DNA of 64,000 nt from GCA-2731375 sp964590195 (GTDB lineage: Bacteria; Pseudomonadota; Alphaproteobacteria; GCA-2731375), in contig CAZPWJ010000008.1 in the NCBI GenBank assembly GCA_964590195.1, positions 23,202-87,201 on the forward strand. The letters are read 5' to 3'. This document shows positions 17,051-26,046 of the stretch, piece by piece. How positions within the stretch are numbered: position 1 is the stretch's first letter; each line of letters begins with the position of its first letter. The notes under the pieces are model-generated. The model saw only the letters and a list, made by a program, of their open reading frames with translations, was not told the origin of the DNA and did not search any database. The position numbers and the translations under genes were made by a program.

Positions 17051-18541
17051 ATGACGGATGAACTAACCGTATTAAGCGCCTGCCAGGCCGTGCAGCGCCT
17101 GGAAAAGGGCGATGTTACGCCGCTGGAACTGATCGATGCCGCGGCGGCGCGGATCGCCGAAGTCGAACCGCAGATCAATGCCCTGCCCACCCTTTGTCTG
17201 GACCGTGCCCGGGCCCATGCTGAACGCCTGATGGCGGGTGAAGGCCGGGAGGCGGCGGGCCAGCCGGGCTGGCTGGCCGGACTGCCCGTGGCAATCAAGG
17301 ATTTGATGGATGTGGGCGGCGTGCGCACCACTTATGGCTCGCCGATTTTTGCCGAGCATGTGCCTGACGCCTCCCACCCCCTGGTGCAGCGGATCGAACG
17401 CATGGGCGGTATTGTCATCGGCAAATCGAATACGCCCGAATTCGGCGCCGGCGGCTCCACTTTCAACGAGGTGTTCGGCAAGACCCGCAATCCCTGGAAT
17501 ACCTCGCTGACGCCGGCGGGCTCCACGGGCGGCGGCGCCGCGGCCTTGGCGGCGGGCGAGATCTGGCTGGCCCATGGCAGCGATCATGGCGGCAGCCTGC
17601 GCCGGCCCGCCACCTATACGTCCGTGGTCGGCTTGCGCCCTTCGCCGGGGCGGGTGACGCGGGGCACCGTTAATACCATGTTTTCGCCCCTCTCGGTGCA
17701 AGGCCCCATGGCCCGCAACGTTCCCGACCTGGCCCTGTTTCTGGATGCCATGGCTGGCTTCTGTCCCACCGATCCCCTGACCTTTGACGCGCCGGCGGTG
17801 TCCTTCAGCCAGGCGGTGGCGGAGGCGAAGGTTCCACTGCGTATTGCCTATGCCGAGACCATTGGCGGCTCTCCCGTCGACAAGGAAACCCGCGACATCT
17901 GCCGCGAGGCGATGAAGATTTTCGAAAAGCTGGGCGCCGAGGTCGAGGAAATCAGTATCGATATCCATGATCTGGAGGGCACTTTTCTGGCCCTTCGTTC
18001 GCAGCAGTTCGTGATCGACCGGGAACTGCAATTGCAAAGCCACCGGGATCTGATCAAGCCGGATATCATCTGGAACACGGAACTGGGCCTGAAGCAGTCG
18101 ATCTCGGACCTGGCCAAGGCCGAGCGCGGCCGCGCCGCGCTTTATGGGCGCTTCGTGGAACTATTCGGACAATATGACCTGATCGTCACGCCAGGGGCCA
18201 ATACCCCGGCTTTCGATGTCAATTTGCGCCATCCGGAGGCCATTGATGGCGTCAAGCTGGAGCATTACATGGCCGCATCGTTGCTGACGGCGGCGGTTAC
18301 CCTGTCGGCCTCGCCGGCCTTGTCGTTGCCCTGCGGTTTTGATCAGTTTGGCCGTCCGGTCGGTCTGCAATTGGTCGCCCCGCCACGCGGCGAGGCGCCC
18401 TTGCTGGCCGCCGGCGCCCTGTACGAAGCGGAGAGCGGCTTGGACAAACAGCTGCCCATCGATCCGCGCCCGGGCACCGTGCCGCCCGCGGGAGGCAACT
18501 ATCCGTTTGATTTACAGGAAAGATTCAAAACGGGTTATTAG
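17051..18541 (+). CDS. Amidase signature family hydrolase
   Basis: 496 residues of the amidase signature family. The Ser-cisSer-Lys triad can be placed: Lys83 in 'PVAIKDLMDV', cis-Ser158 in 'AGSTGGGAA' and nucleophile Ser182 in 'SDHGGSLRRPA'. Ser158 and Ser182 are 24 residues apart, as in the family. The second Ser of the usual GSS triplet is Thr159. It hydrolyses a carboxamide to acid and ammonia in the cytoplasm; substrate is unknown. There is no GatB or GatC nearby, so it is not treated as GatA. Its TAG stop overlaps the left edge of a dispersed hairpin repeat. Confidence 0.88.
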   Translation: MTDELTVLSACQAVQRLEKGDVTPLELIDAAAARIAEVEPQINALPTLCLDRARAHAERLMAGEGREAAGQPGWLAGLPVAIKDLMDVGGVRTTYGSPIFAEHVPDASHPLVQRIERMGGIVIGKSNTPEFGAGGSTFNEVFGKTRNPWNTSLTPAGSTGGGAAALAAGEIWLAHGSDHGGSLRRPATYTSVVGLRPSPGRVTRGTVNTMFSPLSVQGPMARNVPDLALFLDAMAGFCPTDPLTFDAPAVSFSQAVAEAKVPLRIAYAETIGGSPVDKETRDICREAMKIFEKLGAEVEEISIDIHDLEGTFLALRSQQFVIDRELQLQSHRDLIKPDIIWNTELGLKQSISDLAKAERGRAALYGRFVELFGQYDLIVTPGANTPAFDVNLRHPEAIDGVKLEHYMAASLLTAAVTLSASPALSLPCGFDQFGRPVGLQLVAPPRGEAPLLAAGALYEAESGLDKQLPIDPRPGTVPPAGGNYPFDLQERFKTGY

Positions 18542-18641
18542 AGCAATTTTCAATTTTCTGGCATCGCGTACGCGGCCAGGTAATTGATTCAATTGCTCTA
18601 TTTTTAAGGGGCGAAGCATGTTTTGAAAAAACATGCTTTCG
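18540..18641 (+). repeat. Dispersed two-hairpin palindromic element, copy 1
   Basis: The first part (18540-18599) has terminal arms AGAGCAATT and AATTGCTCT, an inner CAATT/AATTG pairing and a GCG/CGC core. The second part (18612-18641) is a near-perfect hairpin around the AAGCATG/CATGCTT arms. The same two-part structure, with the same AT-rich arms but a different core, occurs in opposite orientation at 60367-60466. It begins at the amidase stop codon and ends just before the predicted promoter of the SRP RNA gene. Confidence 0.75.
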
Positions 18642-18645
18642 TGAC

Positions 18646-18674
18646 TTGCGAATCTGGAGGCAAAAGCCGATAAA
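18646..18674 (+). promoter_or_regulatory. Predicted promoter of the SRP RNA gene
   Basis: TTGCGA (18646-18651) and GATAAA (18669-18674) are separated by 17 bases, each matching 4 of 6 consensus positions. Transcription would begin near 18681, exactly where the SRP RNA outer stem begins, which supports the call. Confidence 0.5.
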
Positions 18675-18680
18675 GCGCGC

Positions 18681-18775
18681 GGAAGGGCGGTTACGGACGT
18701 ACCGCTTGCCAATCCGGTCAGGACCGAAAGGTAGCAGCCGTAACAAGTCTGGTCCGGGTCGTTGACCGTTCTTCC
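18681..18775 (+). ncRNA. ffs: Small signal recognition particle RNA (4.5S)
   Basis: About 95 nt with the conserved SRP apical sequence: 'GGTCAGGACCGAAAGGTAGCAGCC' reads across 18716-18739, including the asymmetric-loop AGCAG. The outer stem pairs GGAAGGGCGGTTA (18681-18693) with TGACCGTTCTTCC (18763-18775), with G-U wobbles. The apical loop is GAAA instead of the common GGAA. It binds Ffh for co-translational membrane targeting. Its place just before dnaX is a common alphaproteobacterial arrangement. Confidence 0.93.
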
Positions 18776-18840
18776 ACCTCATTCCCCCAGTTCATCCCAT
18801 TTATATGTTTGCCCCGCCGTGCTAGCCTGTAGGCAGAGCC

Positions 18841-20751
18841 ATGAACGAGATTGATATGGATAGCGCGGTGCCGGGCGGCAACGAAGGTGCGTCAAATGAC
18901 GACGCCGCCTATCGGGTATTGGCGCGGAAATATCGCCCGCAAGATTTTAGCCAACTGGTGGGTCAGGAGGCGCTGGTCCGCACCATCACCAATGCCATAC
19001 GGGAAGAGCGTATCGCGCATGCTTTCATCCTGACCGGGGTGCGCGGCGTGGGCAAGACCACCACGGCGCGAATCATTGCTCGCTCCTTGAATTGCATCGG
19101 TGCCGACGGCCTGGGCGGGCCCACCGTTGAACCCTGCGGGGTTTGCGAACATTGCATCGCAATCGCCGAATCGCGCCATGTGGATGTCCTGGAAATGGAT
19201 GCCGCCTCCCGCACCGGCGTCGACAATATGCGGGAATTATTGGAAGGCGTGCGTTATCTGCCCGCCTCGGCCCGCTACAAGATCTACATCATCGATGAAG
19301 TGCACATGCTCTCCACCGAGGCCTTCAATGCCTTGCTGAAAACCCTGGAAGAGCCGCCCAGCCACGTAAAGTTCATCTTCGCCACCACGGAAACGCGCAA
19401 GCTGCCGGTCACCGTGCTGTCGCGCTGTCAGCGCTTTGATCTGCGCCGGGTCGGCGCCGAGCTGTTGGTCAGCCATTTCGCCGGCATTGTCGAGGCCGAA
19501 GGTGCCACGGCGGAGGCCGAGGCGCTGAACCTGATCGCCGGCGCCGCCGAAGGCTCGGTGCGTGACGGTCTCTCGCTGCTGGACCAGGCCATCGCCCATT
19601 GCGGCGGCCAGGTCACGGCGGAACAGGTACGTGAAATGCTGGGTCTGGCCGACCGGGTGCGGATCTATGATTTGTTCGAGGATTTGATGAAGGGCGATGT
19701 GGCCGCCGCCCTGGCGCAATTGCGGGAGCAATACGACCTGGGCGCCGATCCCGAAGTGGTTTTGCGCGACCTGTTGGAATTGACCCATTTGCTGACCCGC
19801 CTGCAGGTCGCGCCCGAGGCCGGCGCCGATCCCGGCCTTTCGGAAATGGAACGGCAACGGGCCGAGGCCCTGGCAAGTGGGCTGTCCATGCCCGTGTTGG
19901 CGCGGACCTGGCAGATGTTGTTGAAGGGTCTGGGCGAGGTGCGCGGCGCGCCGTCGGCTTTGGCGGCGGCGGAAATGATTCTGATCCGTCTGGCCTATAG
20001 CACCGATCTGCCGAACCCGATTGATGCGGTACGACAGGTTACCGGGGCCAAGAGCGAAACCCAAGCGGCGCCGTCGACCAGCGCGCCGGCAAGCGCCGCG
20101 CCGCCGGCAGGCTCGGCCGCGAACATGACCTCGGCGCCCGCACCTGCCGCGCCGGCGCCGAGTAACGCTCCAACGGCACAGATGGGTGGCGGCGCCGCCG
20201 CATCCGCCCAGGCCCAGATGGTGCCGGAAGAGATGCCTGACTACATCATGGAGGCTATTCCCGACCCGGTCGAGGAGCAGCCCGATGAAGTGCCTGAAAT
20301 GGCCACGGCGGACGATTTTGGCCAGCAGGAGCCCATCACCATCGACAGTTTCGCCGCCATCGTGGCCCGGGCGCGGGAGGCGCGGGAGGGGCATCTGTAT
20401 CATCATCTGATGGAGGATGTGCGGCTGGTCGAATTCCGCGACGGGCATCTGGAAATCCGCCCCGAGGATAATGCCCCGGCGGATTTAGCCAACAAGCTGC
20501 GCGCCAAGTTGGATGACTGGACCGGCGAGACCTGGGCCGTGGTGATAAACGCCCAGGCGGAGGGCGAGGCGCCCCTGGCCGTTCAGCAACGTCAGGCGGA
20601 AGCCGATCTATTGGCTGACACACAGGCAGACCCCCTGGTGCAGGCCGTGCTTGATACTTTTCCCGGTGCCAAAATTACCGAGGTCCGACCTCTAGGCGTT
20701 GGCGGAGGCAGCGGGGCCGGTAGTATTTCGAATGGAGACGAAGAACGATGA
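18841..20751 (+). CDS. dnaX: DNA polymerase III subunit gamma/tau
   Basis: 636 residues. The AAA+ clamp-loader core has Walker A 'GVRGVGKT' (66-73), zinc-binding Cys85/99/102/105, the Walker B/DEVH region 'YIIDEVHMLS' and 'LLKTLEEPP'. An Ala/Pro-rich linker (about 400-470) leads to a C-terminal tau-like domain. It loads the sliding clamp and links the polymerase cores at the replication fork. ATG 18841 is used; ATG 18856 is a near alternative. The stop overlaps the start of ybaB by four bases (ATGA). No clear slippery A-run for a programmed gamma frameshift was seen. Confidence 0.95.
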   Translation: MNEIDMDSAVPGGNEGASNDDAAYRVLARKYRPQDFSQLVGQEALVRTITNAIREERIAHAFILTGVRGVGKTTTARIIARSLNCIGADGLGGPTVEPCGVCEHCIAIAESRHVDVLEMDAASRTGVDNMRELLEGVRYLPASARYKIYIIDEVHMLSTEAFNALLKTLEEPPSHVKFIFATTETRKLPVTVLSRCQRFDLRRVGAELLVSHFAGIVEAEGATAEAEALNLIAGAAEGSVRDGLSLLDQAIAHCGGQVTAEQVREMLGLADRVRIYDLFEDLMKGDVAAALAQLREQYDLGADPEVVLRDLLELTHLLTRLQVAPEAGADPGLSEMERQRAEALASGLSMPVLARTWQMLLKGLGEVRGAPSALAAAEMILIRLAYSTDLPNPIDAVRQVTGAKSETQAAPSTSAPASAAPPAGSAANMTSAPAPAAPAPSNAPTAQMGGGAAASAQAQMVPEEMPDYIMEAIPDPVEEQPDEVPEMATADDFGQQEPITIDSFAAIVARAREAREGHLYHHLMEDVRLVEFRDGHLEIRPEDNAPADLANKLRAKLDDWTGETWAVVINAQAEGEAPLAVQQRQAEADLLADTQADPLVQAVLDTFPGAKITEVRPLGVGGGSGAGSISNGDEER

Positions 20752-21068
20752 AAAATCTGAGCCAGATGATGAAGCAGGCCCAGGAAATGCAGGGCAAGAT
20801 GCAGGAAATGCAGGCCCGCTTGGAAGAGATGGAGATGATCGGTCAGGCGGGTGCCGGCATGGTCAGCGTCATCTTGAACGGCAAGGGTGAAATGCGCGGC
20901 CTGAAGATGGATGCGTCCATCAAGGATGGCGATTTGGAGGTCATGGAAGACCTAATCGTCGCCGCCCATAATGACGCCAAGCGCCGGGTCGAGGAATTCA
21001 CCCAGGAAGAAATGAGCAAACTGACCGGCGGCCTGAACCTGCCCGACGGTATGAAACTGCCGTTCTGA
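20748..21068 (+). CDS. ybaB: YbaB/EbfC family nucleoid-associated protein
   Basis: 106 residues, the normal YbaB length. The N-terminus is a Met/Gln-rich helix ('NLSQMMKQAQEMQGKMQEMQ') and the centre carries 'GMVSVILNGKGEMRGLKMD', the family hallmark. It is a small dimeric DNA-binding protein. It overlaps the dnaX stop by four bases and is followed by recR 19 bases on, the conserved dnaX-ybaB-recR order. Confidence 0.95.
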   Translation: MKNLSQMMKQAQEMQGKMQEMQARLEEMEMIGQAGAGMVSVILNGKGEMRGLKMDASIKDGDLEVMEDLIVAAHNDAKRRVEEFTQEEMSKLTGGLNLPDGMKLPF

Positions 21069-21087
21069 ACCCGGCTTTTACGGCGTC

Positions 21088-21681
21088 ATGACCGGTACCC
21101 AGATTGATCAGCTGATCCAGCTGTTGGCGAAACTGCCCGGCCTCGGCCCCCGATCGGCCCGCCGCGCCGCCCTGCACCTGATCGACCGCAAGGAAAGCCT
21201 GCTCCGCCCCCTGGCCCAGGCCATGGGACAGGCCGCCGACAGCGTCGCGCCGTGCGAAATCTGCGGCAATCTAGACAGTGTGCAGCCCTGTGCCATCTGC
21301 CGTGACCAGCGCCGGGACTTAAGTCAGATTTGTGTCGTGGAAAGCGTCGCCGATCTGTGGGCCCTGGAACGCTCCGGCGTATTTCGCGGCCGCTATCATG
21401 TTCTGGGCGGCACCTTGTCGGCCCTGGATGGCGTCGGGCCGGAGGATCTGAATGTCGGCGCGCTGATCGCGCGCGCCGGCGAAGATGCGGTCGCCGAGGT
21501 CATCCTGGCCACCAACGCCACGGTGGACGGCCAGACCACGGCGCATTTTCTGGCCGAGAAACTGTCGGATTGCGGCGTCAAGGTCTCGGGCCTGGCCCAC
21601 GGCGTGCCGGTGGGAGGAGAGCTGGATTACCTCGACGACGGCACCCTGGCTACGGCCCTGGGCTCGCGCCGCCCGGTTTAA
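21088..21681 (+). CDS. recR: Recombination mediator protein RecR
   Basis: 197 residues, the usual RecR length. It has a helix-hairpin-helix start ('LLAKLPGLGPRSARRAALHL'), a four-Cys zinc finger ('CEICGNLDSVQPCAIC'), a Toprim domain with 'VVESVADLWALERSG', and the terminal 'GVPVGGELDYLDDGTLA'. With RecO it loads RecA at gaps in DNA repair. Its 3' end overlaps the convergent transporter gene by 32 bases. Confidence 0.96.
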   Translation: MTGTQIDQLIQLLAKLPGLGPRSARRAALHLIDRKESLLRPLAQAMGQAADSVAPCEICGNLDSVQPCAICRDQRRDLSQICVVESVADLWALERSGVFRGRYHVLGGTLSALDGVGPEDLNVGALIARAGEDAVAEVILATNATVDGQTTAHFLAEKLSDCGVKVSGLAHGVPVGGELDYLDDGTLATALGSRRPV

Positions 21682-22867
21682 CGCGCCAAGGCTGTATGGC
21701 CAAATACAGCCCCCCGCTAAACAAGGCGGTCGCTGTCAGGATCAAGGCAACGGGCCAGGCGGTGCCGTCATGCCACAGCACCACGCAGAATGTACCCAGA
21801 CCGCCGCCCGCCATGGGCAGGGCGCCCAGCATGGCGGCGGCATGGCCATGTCCGGCCCGGCAGACATCAAAGGCCCGCACCGGCGCGGTGGCGAACACCA
21901 GGCCCAGGCCGAAGCCAAAGAAGCATTGCGTCGCGGTGATGCTAATAGGCGTCGCCAAGCCGGCGGCTAGCAACAGGGTGAATCCGGCCCCGCCCAGCAC
22001 GCCAAGCCCCAATCCCATGGCCAGCAGCGGGTCGGAGGCGATGCGCCCGGCCATGCGGTTGACGGTCAGGGAGCCCAGAAAAAAGGCCAGAACGATGGCC
22101 GCGTAGTAATAACCGTATTGTTCCGTCGGCACCGCCATGCCCTCGATAAAGAGAAAAGGAAAGGCGGCCAGAATGGCGAACAGGCCGCCCAGCACCAGGG
22201 CCATGATCAGGGTATAGGTCATGAACGGGCCGTCCCGCAGCAGGGTCAGATAACCGCCCAGCAGGCGCCGTGGACGCAGGGCGCCACGGTCGGGATCCTT
22301 CAGGGTCTCGGGCAGAAAGCGCCAGAGCAGCAGGATTACCACCATGATCAGCAAGGTCAGCAGCACGAAGTTGGAGCGCCAGCCAAGCCAGACATGCATG
22401 TGCCCGCCAATGATCGGACCCACGGCGGGGGCCAGGGCGATGGCCATGCCATAGGCGGCCAGTACGCGGACCGCGCCGGCCTCGTCATGCAGCTCGCGGA
22501 TCACCGCATAGCCGACCACCGCCTCGGCACAGGCGGTCAGGCCCTGCAGCACCCTGGCCGCGATCAGGCCTTCGATTGAACCGGCGGCGGCGCAGGCGAT
22601 GGAGGCCACGGCGAAACCGATCATGCCCGCCAGCAGAACCGGGCGCCGCCCGATGCGGTCGGACAGCGGTCCATAGAACAGCTGCGCCAGGGCATAGGCG
22701 ACCAGGTTCAGGGTCATGGTCAGCTGCACCCGGCCCGCATCCGTATCGAAGACCCCCTGCAGATGGGGCAGGGACGGCGTGTAGAGGTCCGTCGACAGGA
22801 TCGAGACGGCGGAAGCCATGATCAGCAACGCCGGAATAATGATGGGCACGGATGCCCTGGCCGTCAT
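21650..22867 (-). CDS. Bcr/CflA-family MFS multidrug efflux transporter
   Basis: About 405 residues from ATG 22867 (MTARASVPIIIPALLIM). The open frame extends further upstream but would run into the epoxide hydrolase gene. Twelve hydrophobic helices are apparent, with the Bcr/CflA start 'STDLYTPSLPHLQ' in helix 1, the MFS motif 'YGPLSDRIGRRPVLL' in loop 2-3 and 'TACAEAVVGYAVIRE' in helix 4. It exports drugs or small metabolites across the inner membrane; substrate is unknown. It begins four bases after the epoxide hydrolase gene, so they are co-transcribed. Confidence 0.9.
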   Translation of the reverse strand: MTARASVPIIIPALLIMASAVSILSTDLYTPSLPHLQGVFDTDAGRVQLTMTLNLVAYALAQLFYGPLSDRIGRRPVLLAGMIGFAVASIACAAAGSIEGLIAARVLQGLTACAEAVVGYAVIRELHDEAGAVRVLAAYGMAIALAPAVGPIIGGHMHVWLGWRSNFVLLTLLIMVVILLLWRFLPETLKDPDRGALRPRRLLGGYLTLLRDGPFMTYTLIMALVLGGLFAILAAFPFLFIEGMAVPTEQYGYYYAAIVLAFFLGSLTVNRMAGRIASDPLLAMGLGLGVLGGAGFTLLLAAGLATPISITATQCFFGFGLGLVFATAPVRAFDVCRAGHGHAAAMLGALPMAGGGLGTFCVVLWHDGTAWPVALILTATALFSGGLYLAIQPWRVKPGGASPGP

Positions 22868-22871
22868 GGAA

Positions 22872-24023
22872 TCAGCGCACCTTTCGGAAGCAGGCCCGCA
22901 GCTCTTCGACGAACAGTTCGGGCTGCTCCAGGGCTGCAAAATGGCCACCCTTGTCCAGTTCGCTCCAATGGATGATGTTGTGGAAGCGTTTTTCCGCCCA
23001 GCGCCGGGAAGCGAAGAATATATCTTTTGGAAACAGGCTGCAGCCAACCGGAATGGTCACGTCCTCCTGGCTGCGTCTGCCGAAGCTTTCCCAATACAGC
23101 CGGGCCGAGGATGCGGCGGTGTCCGGCAGCCAATAGAGCATCACATTGTCCAGCATATCATCGCGGCTGATGGCGTTTTCCGGATGGCCATGGCAATCGG
23201 TCCAGGCCCAGAATTTCTCCAGGATCCAGGCCGCCTGGCCCGATGGTGAATCGGCCAGGCCGTAACCAAGCGTCTGCGGCCGTGTGCTTTGCTGCTTTGA
23301 ATAGCCCGAATCCCAATCCACATAATGCTTCGCCGCCGCCATGGCCCGCTTTTCGAACTCGGTCAGGTCATCCATGGTGTCAGGGTCGGGACGCTCGGTC
23401 ACCATGTTCAGATTGATGGCCAGGCAGGCCGGATTATCTTCCGCGCTGGCATTGACGCCGATTTGCCGCGTGATGGCGGAACCCCAATCACCCCCCTGGG
23501 CGACGTACTTTTCGTAGCCCAGGCGCGCCATCAACTGCCCCCAGCCGGCGGCGATGCGCTGCACGGACCAGCCGGGCGCCTCTGGTTTGCCGGAAAAACC
23601 ATAGCCGGGCAGGGACGGCGCGATGACGTGAAAGGCGTCCGACGCCTCGCCGCCATGGGCGGTGGGGTCGGTCAGTGGTTCGATGATATGGCGAAATTCC
23701 AAAACCGATCCGGGCCAGCCATGGGTGATCAACAGCGGCATGGCGTCCGCATGGGGCGAGCGGACATGCAGAAAATGGATATCCGTGCCGTCGATTTCGG
23801 TTTGGAACTGCTCCCAACCGTTCAGCAATGTCTCGCAGCGGCGCCAGTCGTAGTCATTGGCCCAATAGCGGCAAACCTCCTGCATATATGACAGCGGAAT
23901 GCCCTGGGACCAATCATCGGGGGTTTCAGCGTCCGGCCAGCGCGTGGCGTCGAGGCGGCGACGCAGATCCGCCAGGTCATCCTCGGGAATGGCTACTTTG
24001 AAAGGTTTGATTTGATCGCTCAT
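22872..24023 (-). CDS. Epoxide hydrolase (EHN-domain alpha/beta hydrolase)
   Basis: 383 residues. The N-terminal EHN domain ('FKVAIPEDDLADLRRRLD') is typical of microsomal-type epoxide hydrolases. The alpha/beta core has oxyanion motif HGWPGS (101-106), nucleophile Asp179 in 'GGDWGS' and catalytic His361 in 'KGGHFAALEQP'. It opens epoxides to diols. No signal peptide is seen. Together with the Bcr/CflA pump four bases downstream it may detoxify and expel a reactive compound; that link is inference. Confidence 0.92.
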   Translation of the reverse strand: MSDQIKPFKVAIPEDDLADLRRRLDATRWPDAETPDDWSQGIPLSYMQEVCRYWANDYDWRRCETLLNGWEQFQTEIDGTDIHFLHVRSPHADAMPLLITHGWPGSVLEFRHIIEPLTDPTAHGGEASDAFHVIAPSLPGYGFSGKPEAPGWSVQRIAAGWGQLMARLGYEKYVAQGGDWGSAITRQIGVNASAEDNPACLAINLNMVTERPDPDTMDDLTEFEKRAMAAAKHYVDWDSGYSKQQSTRPQTLGYGLADSPSGQAAWILEKFWAWTDCHGHPENAISRDDMLDNVMLYWLPDTAASSARLYWESFGRRSQEDVTIPVGCSLFPKDIFFASRRWAEKRFHNIIHWSELDKGGHFAALEQPELFVEELRACFRKVR

Positions 24024-24111
24024 ATGGCTTTGTTCCCGTGAATGAAATTATCGCACCTTGGTATTAGCGCCCCATGGCGGCCCGCGCAATTGTTGCGGCG
24101 CTATTGCGGCA

Positions 24112-26046
24112 CTATCGCGGTAGCGGCGCGGTGCTTAGGATTTGCAGATGCCGGTCCCGTTGGGCTTCATCGTCATATGCCAGGCCGGCAACGTAGTTGC
24201 TGATTGTGAAATCAGCCTTCAGGCCCAGCGCCAGTTCCGCCTGGTCGGCGGCCTCGTCCGTCCGGCCTAACTTGCCGAGACATCCCGCCATGTTGGCGTG
24301 GTGGTCGAACCGGGCGCGTCCGCTTTGCCGGTATGCCGCCGCGGCCTCCTCATAGCGGCCCGACAGCATCAACGCCGCGCCCAGCATATGGGCCCAATGG
24401 CCAAGAGAATATGGATCCAGGCGCATGGCCAGGTTCAACCATTCCACGCCGTCGGCGGCCTGGCCCAGCAGGGTTAGGATTTCGCCCTTTTGCGCCAGTA
24501 GCCTGGGGTCGTTGGGGTTCAGGGACAGGGCGCGTTCATTGTGCAGAACGGCTGTATCCAGGCGTTTGGTGACAATGCCGATCTCGGCCTGGACCCGGTG
24601 GGCCTCGACCTCGTTTTCATCCAGGCGCAAGGCCGTGCCGACCGCCTCGACCGAGCCTTGGTACAGGCTGTCTGGGTTGGGCAGGAAGCCCCGCGCCAGG
24701 GCCTGGCCCAGGACGCAGGCCTTCCAGGCATAGGCGGCGGCGTAATCGGGTTCCAAACCGATGGCGCGGTCAAGCAGGTCGAGGGCGGTGGTGCAATCGT
24801 CTTGCGTGTAGCGGTGATGATGGATCTTGCCGGCCAGCAGCAATTCGTAGGCCGCCATGTCCTTGGGCGGTTTCTGGGTTGCCTTGCGGGCTTCGTGGTT
24901 TTCCACCCGGCCCGGCAGCACGGCGGCGATGGCGCGGGTCAACTCGTCCTGCAGGGCAAAAATATCGGCGAGTTCCCGGTCATAGCGCTCGGCCCAGATG
25001 TTCCTGCCCGACGCGGCCTCGAACAGCTGTGCCGTCAGCCGGATCTGTTTGCCGGCCTTGCGGACACTGCCCTTGACCACATATTGCACATTGAGCTCGG
25101 CGCCGACCTCCGCCAGGGCAATGGCGCGGTCCTGGTAGGCGAAGGTGGAACCGCGTGCGACCACGAACAGTTCAGGAAAGCGGGACAATTCAGTGATGAT
25201 GTCCTCGGTAATGCCGTCGGTGAAATATTGCTGCTCCGGATCGTCGCTGAGATTCTCAAACGGCATGACTGCGATGGCCGGATAACTGCCCATCTGTCGC
25301 AGTTCGGCTGTCTTTTCCGGCGGGGCGCCGTCACGATCCCGCTTGATAGTATCGTAAAGCGCTTGGGTCTTGGCTTCCGGTTCGATGTCCAGCTCCGCCC
25401 TAAGGATATCCCGGCAGTCCTGATAATGCCGCAACGCCTCGTTCCAGTGGCCCTGTTGCTGATGCAGTGTCATGGCCAAGCGGTGGATGTCCTCGCGCAA
25501 GGGGTCCAGTTCGAGCAGTCTGAGAGCGTGGCCCAGAGCGGTGCCAGGTTCGTCGCGCCCTTGGCATTGCCGCAACAGCGCCGTGAAGATTTCCGTGGCG
25601 TGGGCGGCAAGGCGGGTGCGCTCGCCGCGCAGCCAGTCTTCGAAAACATCGGCACGGACGTCAAAGCCGTCCATGAACGGGCCCTGATACAATGACTCCG
25701 TCCCGGCCCCGCCGGCTTCGAATGCCACGCTGTCCACATGGAAGGCACGGCTATCCGCCAGCAGGCCTTGGGCCGATGACACAATGGCCTCGCCCGCTTC
25801 GTCATCCAACGCCTTGCGCAGGACGGAAAGCGTCTGGCGCAGCGACGCGCGGGCCTGTTCCTCAGCCCGGTCCGGCCACAACAGCGTGGCGATCTTGGCG
25901 CGTGAGACCGACTCGCCGGGGCGATGGGCAAGATAGGCCAACAGCGCCGCCGCCTTCCTTGACGACAGCGCGATGGCCGCGCCTTCCCCGTCGGCCAGTT
26001 CAAAGCCGCCAAGCAGCCGCAGATGGAATTTTGCCAATGTCCCCAT
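24112..26046 (-). CDS. SARP/BTAD-type transcriptional regulator with TolB-like and TPR domains
   Basis: 644 residues. The N-terminal ~95 residues form a winged-helix DNA-binding domain of the SARP type ('LRLLGGFELADG', 'SRKAAALLAYLA', 'LLWPDRAEEQARASLRQTL'). The bacterial transcriptional activation (BTAD) helical domain follows to about 240. Next is a TolB-N-like/adenylate-cyclase-associated module with 'AVMPFENLSDDPEQQYFTDGI' (about 258-370), then TPR repeats to the end ('AAAYAWKACVLG', 'LGRTDEAADQAELAL'). It is a cytoplasmic regulator. Ligand and targets are unknown; the divergent methyltransferase at 26235 is an obvious candidate target. Confidence 0.85.
   Translation of the reverse strand: MGTLAKFHLRLLGGFELADGEGAAIALSSRKAAALLAYLAHRPGESVSRAKIATLLWPDRAEEQARASLRQTLSVLRKALDDEAGEAIVSSAQGLLADSRAFHVDSVAFEAGGAGTESLYQGPFMDGFDVRADVFEDWLRGERTRLAAHATEIFTALLRQCQGRDEPGTALGHALRLLELDPLREDIHRLAMTLHQQQGHWNEALRHYQDCRDILRAELDIEPEAKTQALYDTIKRDRDGAPPEKTAELRQMGSYPAIAVMPFENLSDDPEQQYFTDGITEDIITELSRFPELFVVARGSTFAYQDRAIALAEVGAELNVQYVVKGSVRKAGKQIRLTAQLFEAASGRNIWAERYDRELADIFALQDELTRAIAAVLPGRVENHEARKATQKPPKDMAAYELLLAGKIHHHRYTQDDCTTALDLLDRAIGLEPDYAAAYAWKACVLGQALARGFLPNPDSLYQGSVEAVGTALRLDENEVEAHRVQAEIGIVTKRLDTAVLHNERALSLNPNDPRLLAQKGEILTLLGQAADGVEWLNLAMRLDPYSLGHWAHMLGAALMLSGRYEEAAAAYRQSGRARFDHHANMAGCLGKLGRTDEAADQAELALGLKADFTISNYVAGLAYDDEAQRDRHLQILSTAPLPR

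Noticed and set aside
17051..18541. GatA subunit of the Asp/Glu-tRNA amidotransferase
   Set aside because: The amidase triad is present but no gatB or gatC is adjacent and the GSS motif reads GST; generic amidase is safer.
18841..20751. Programmed ribosomal frameshift in dnaX giving a gamma form
   Set aside because: No clear A-rich slippery heptamer followed by a stem was found in the coding sequence.
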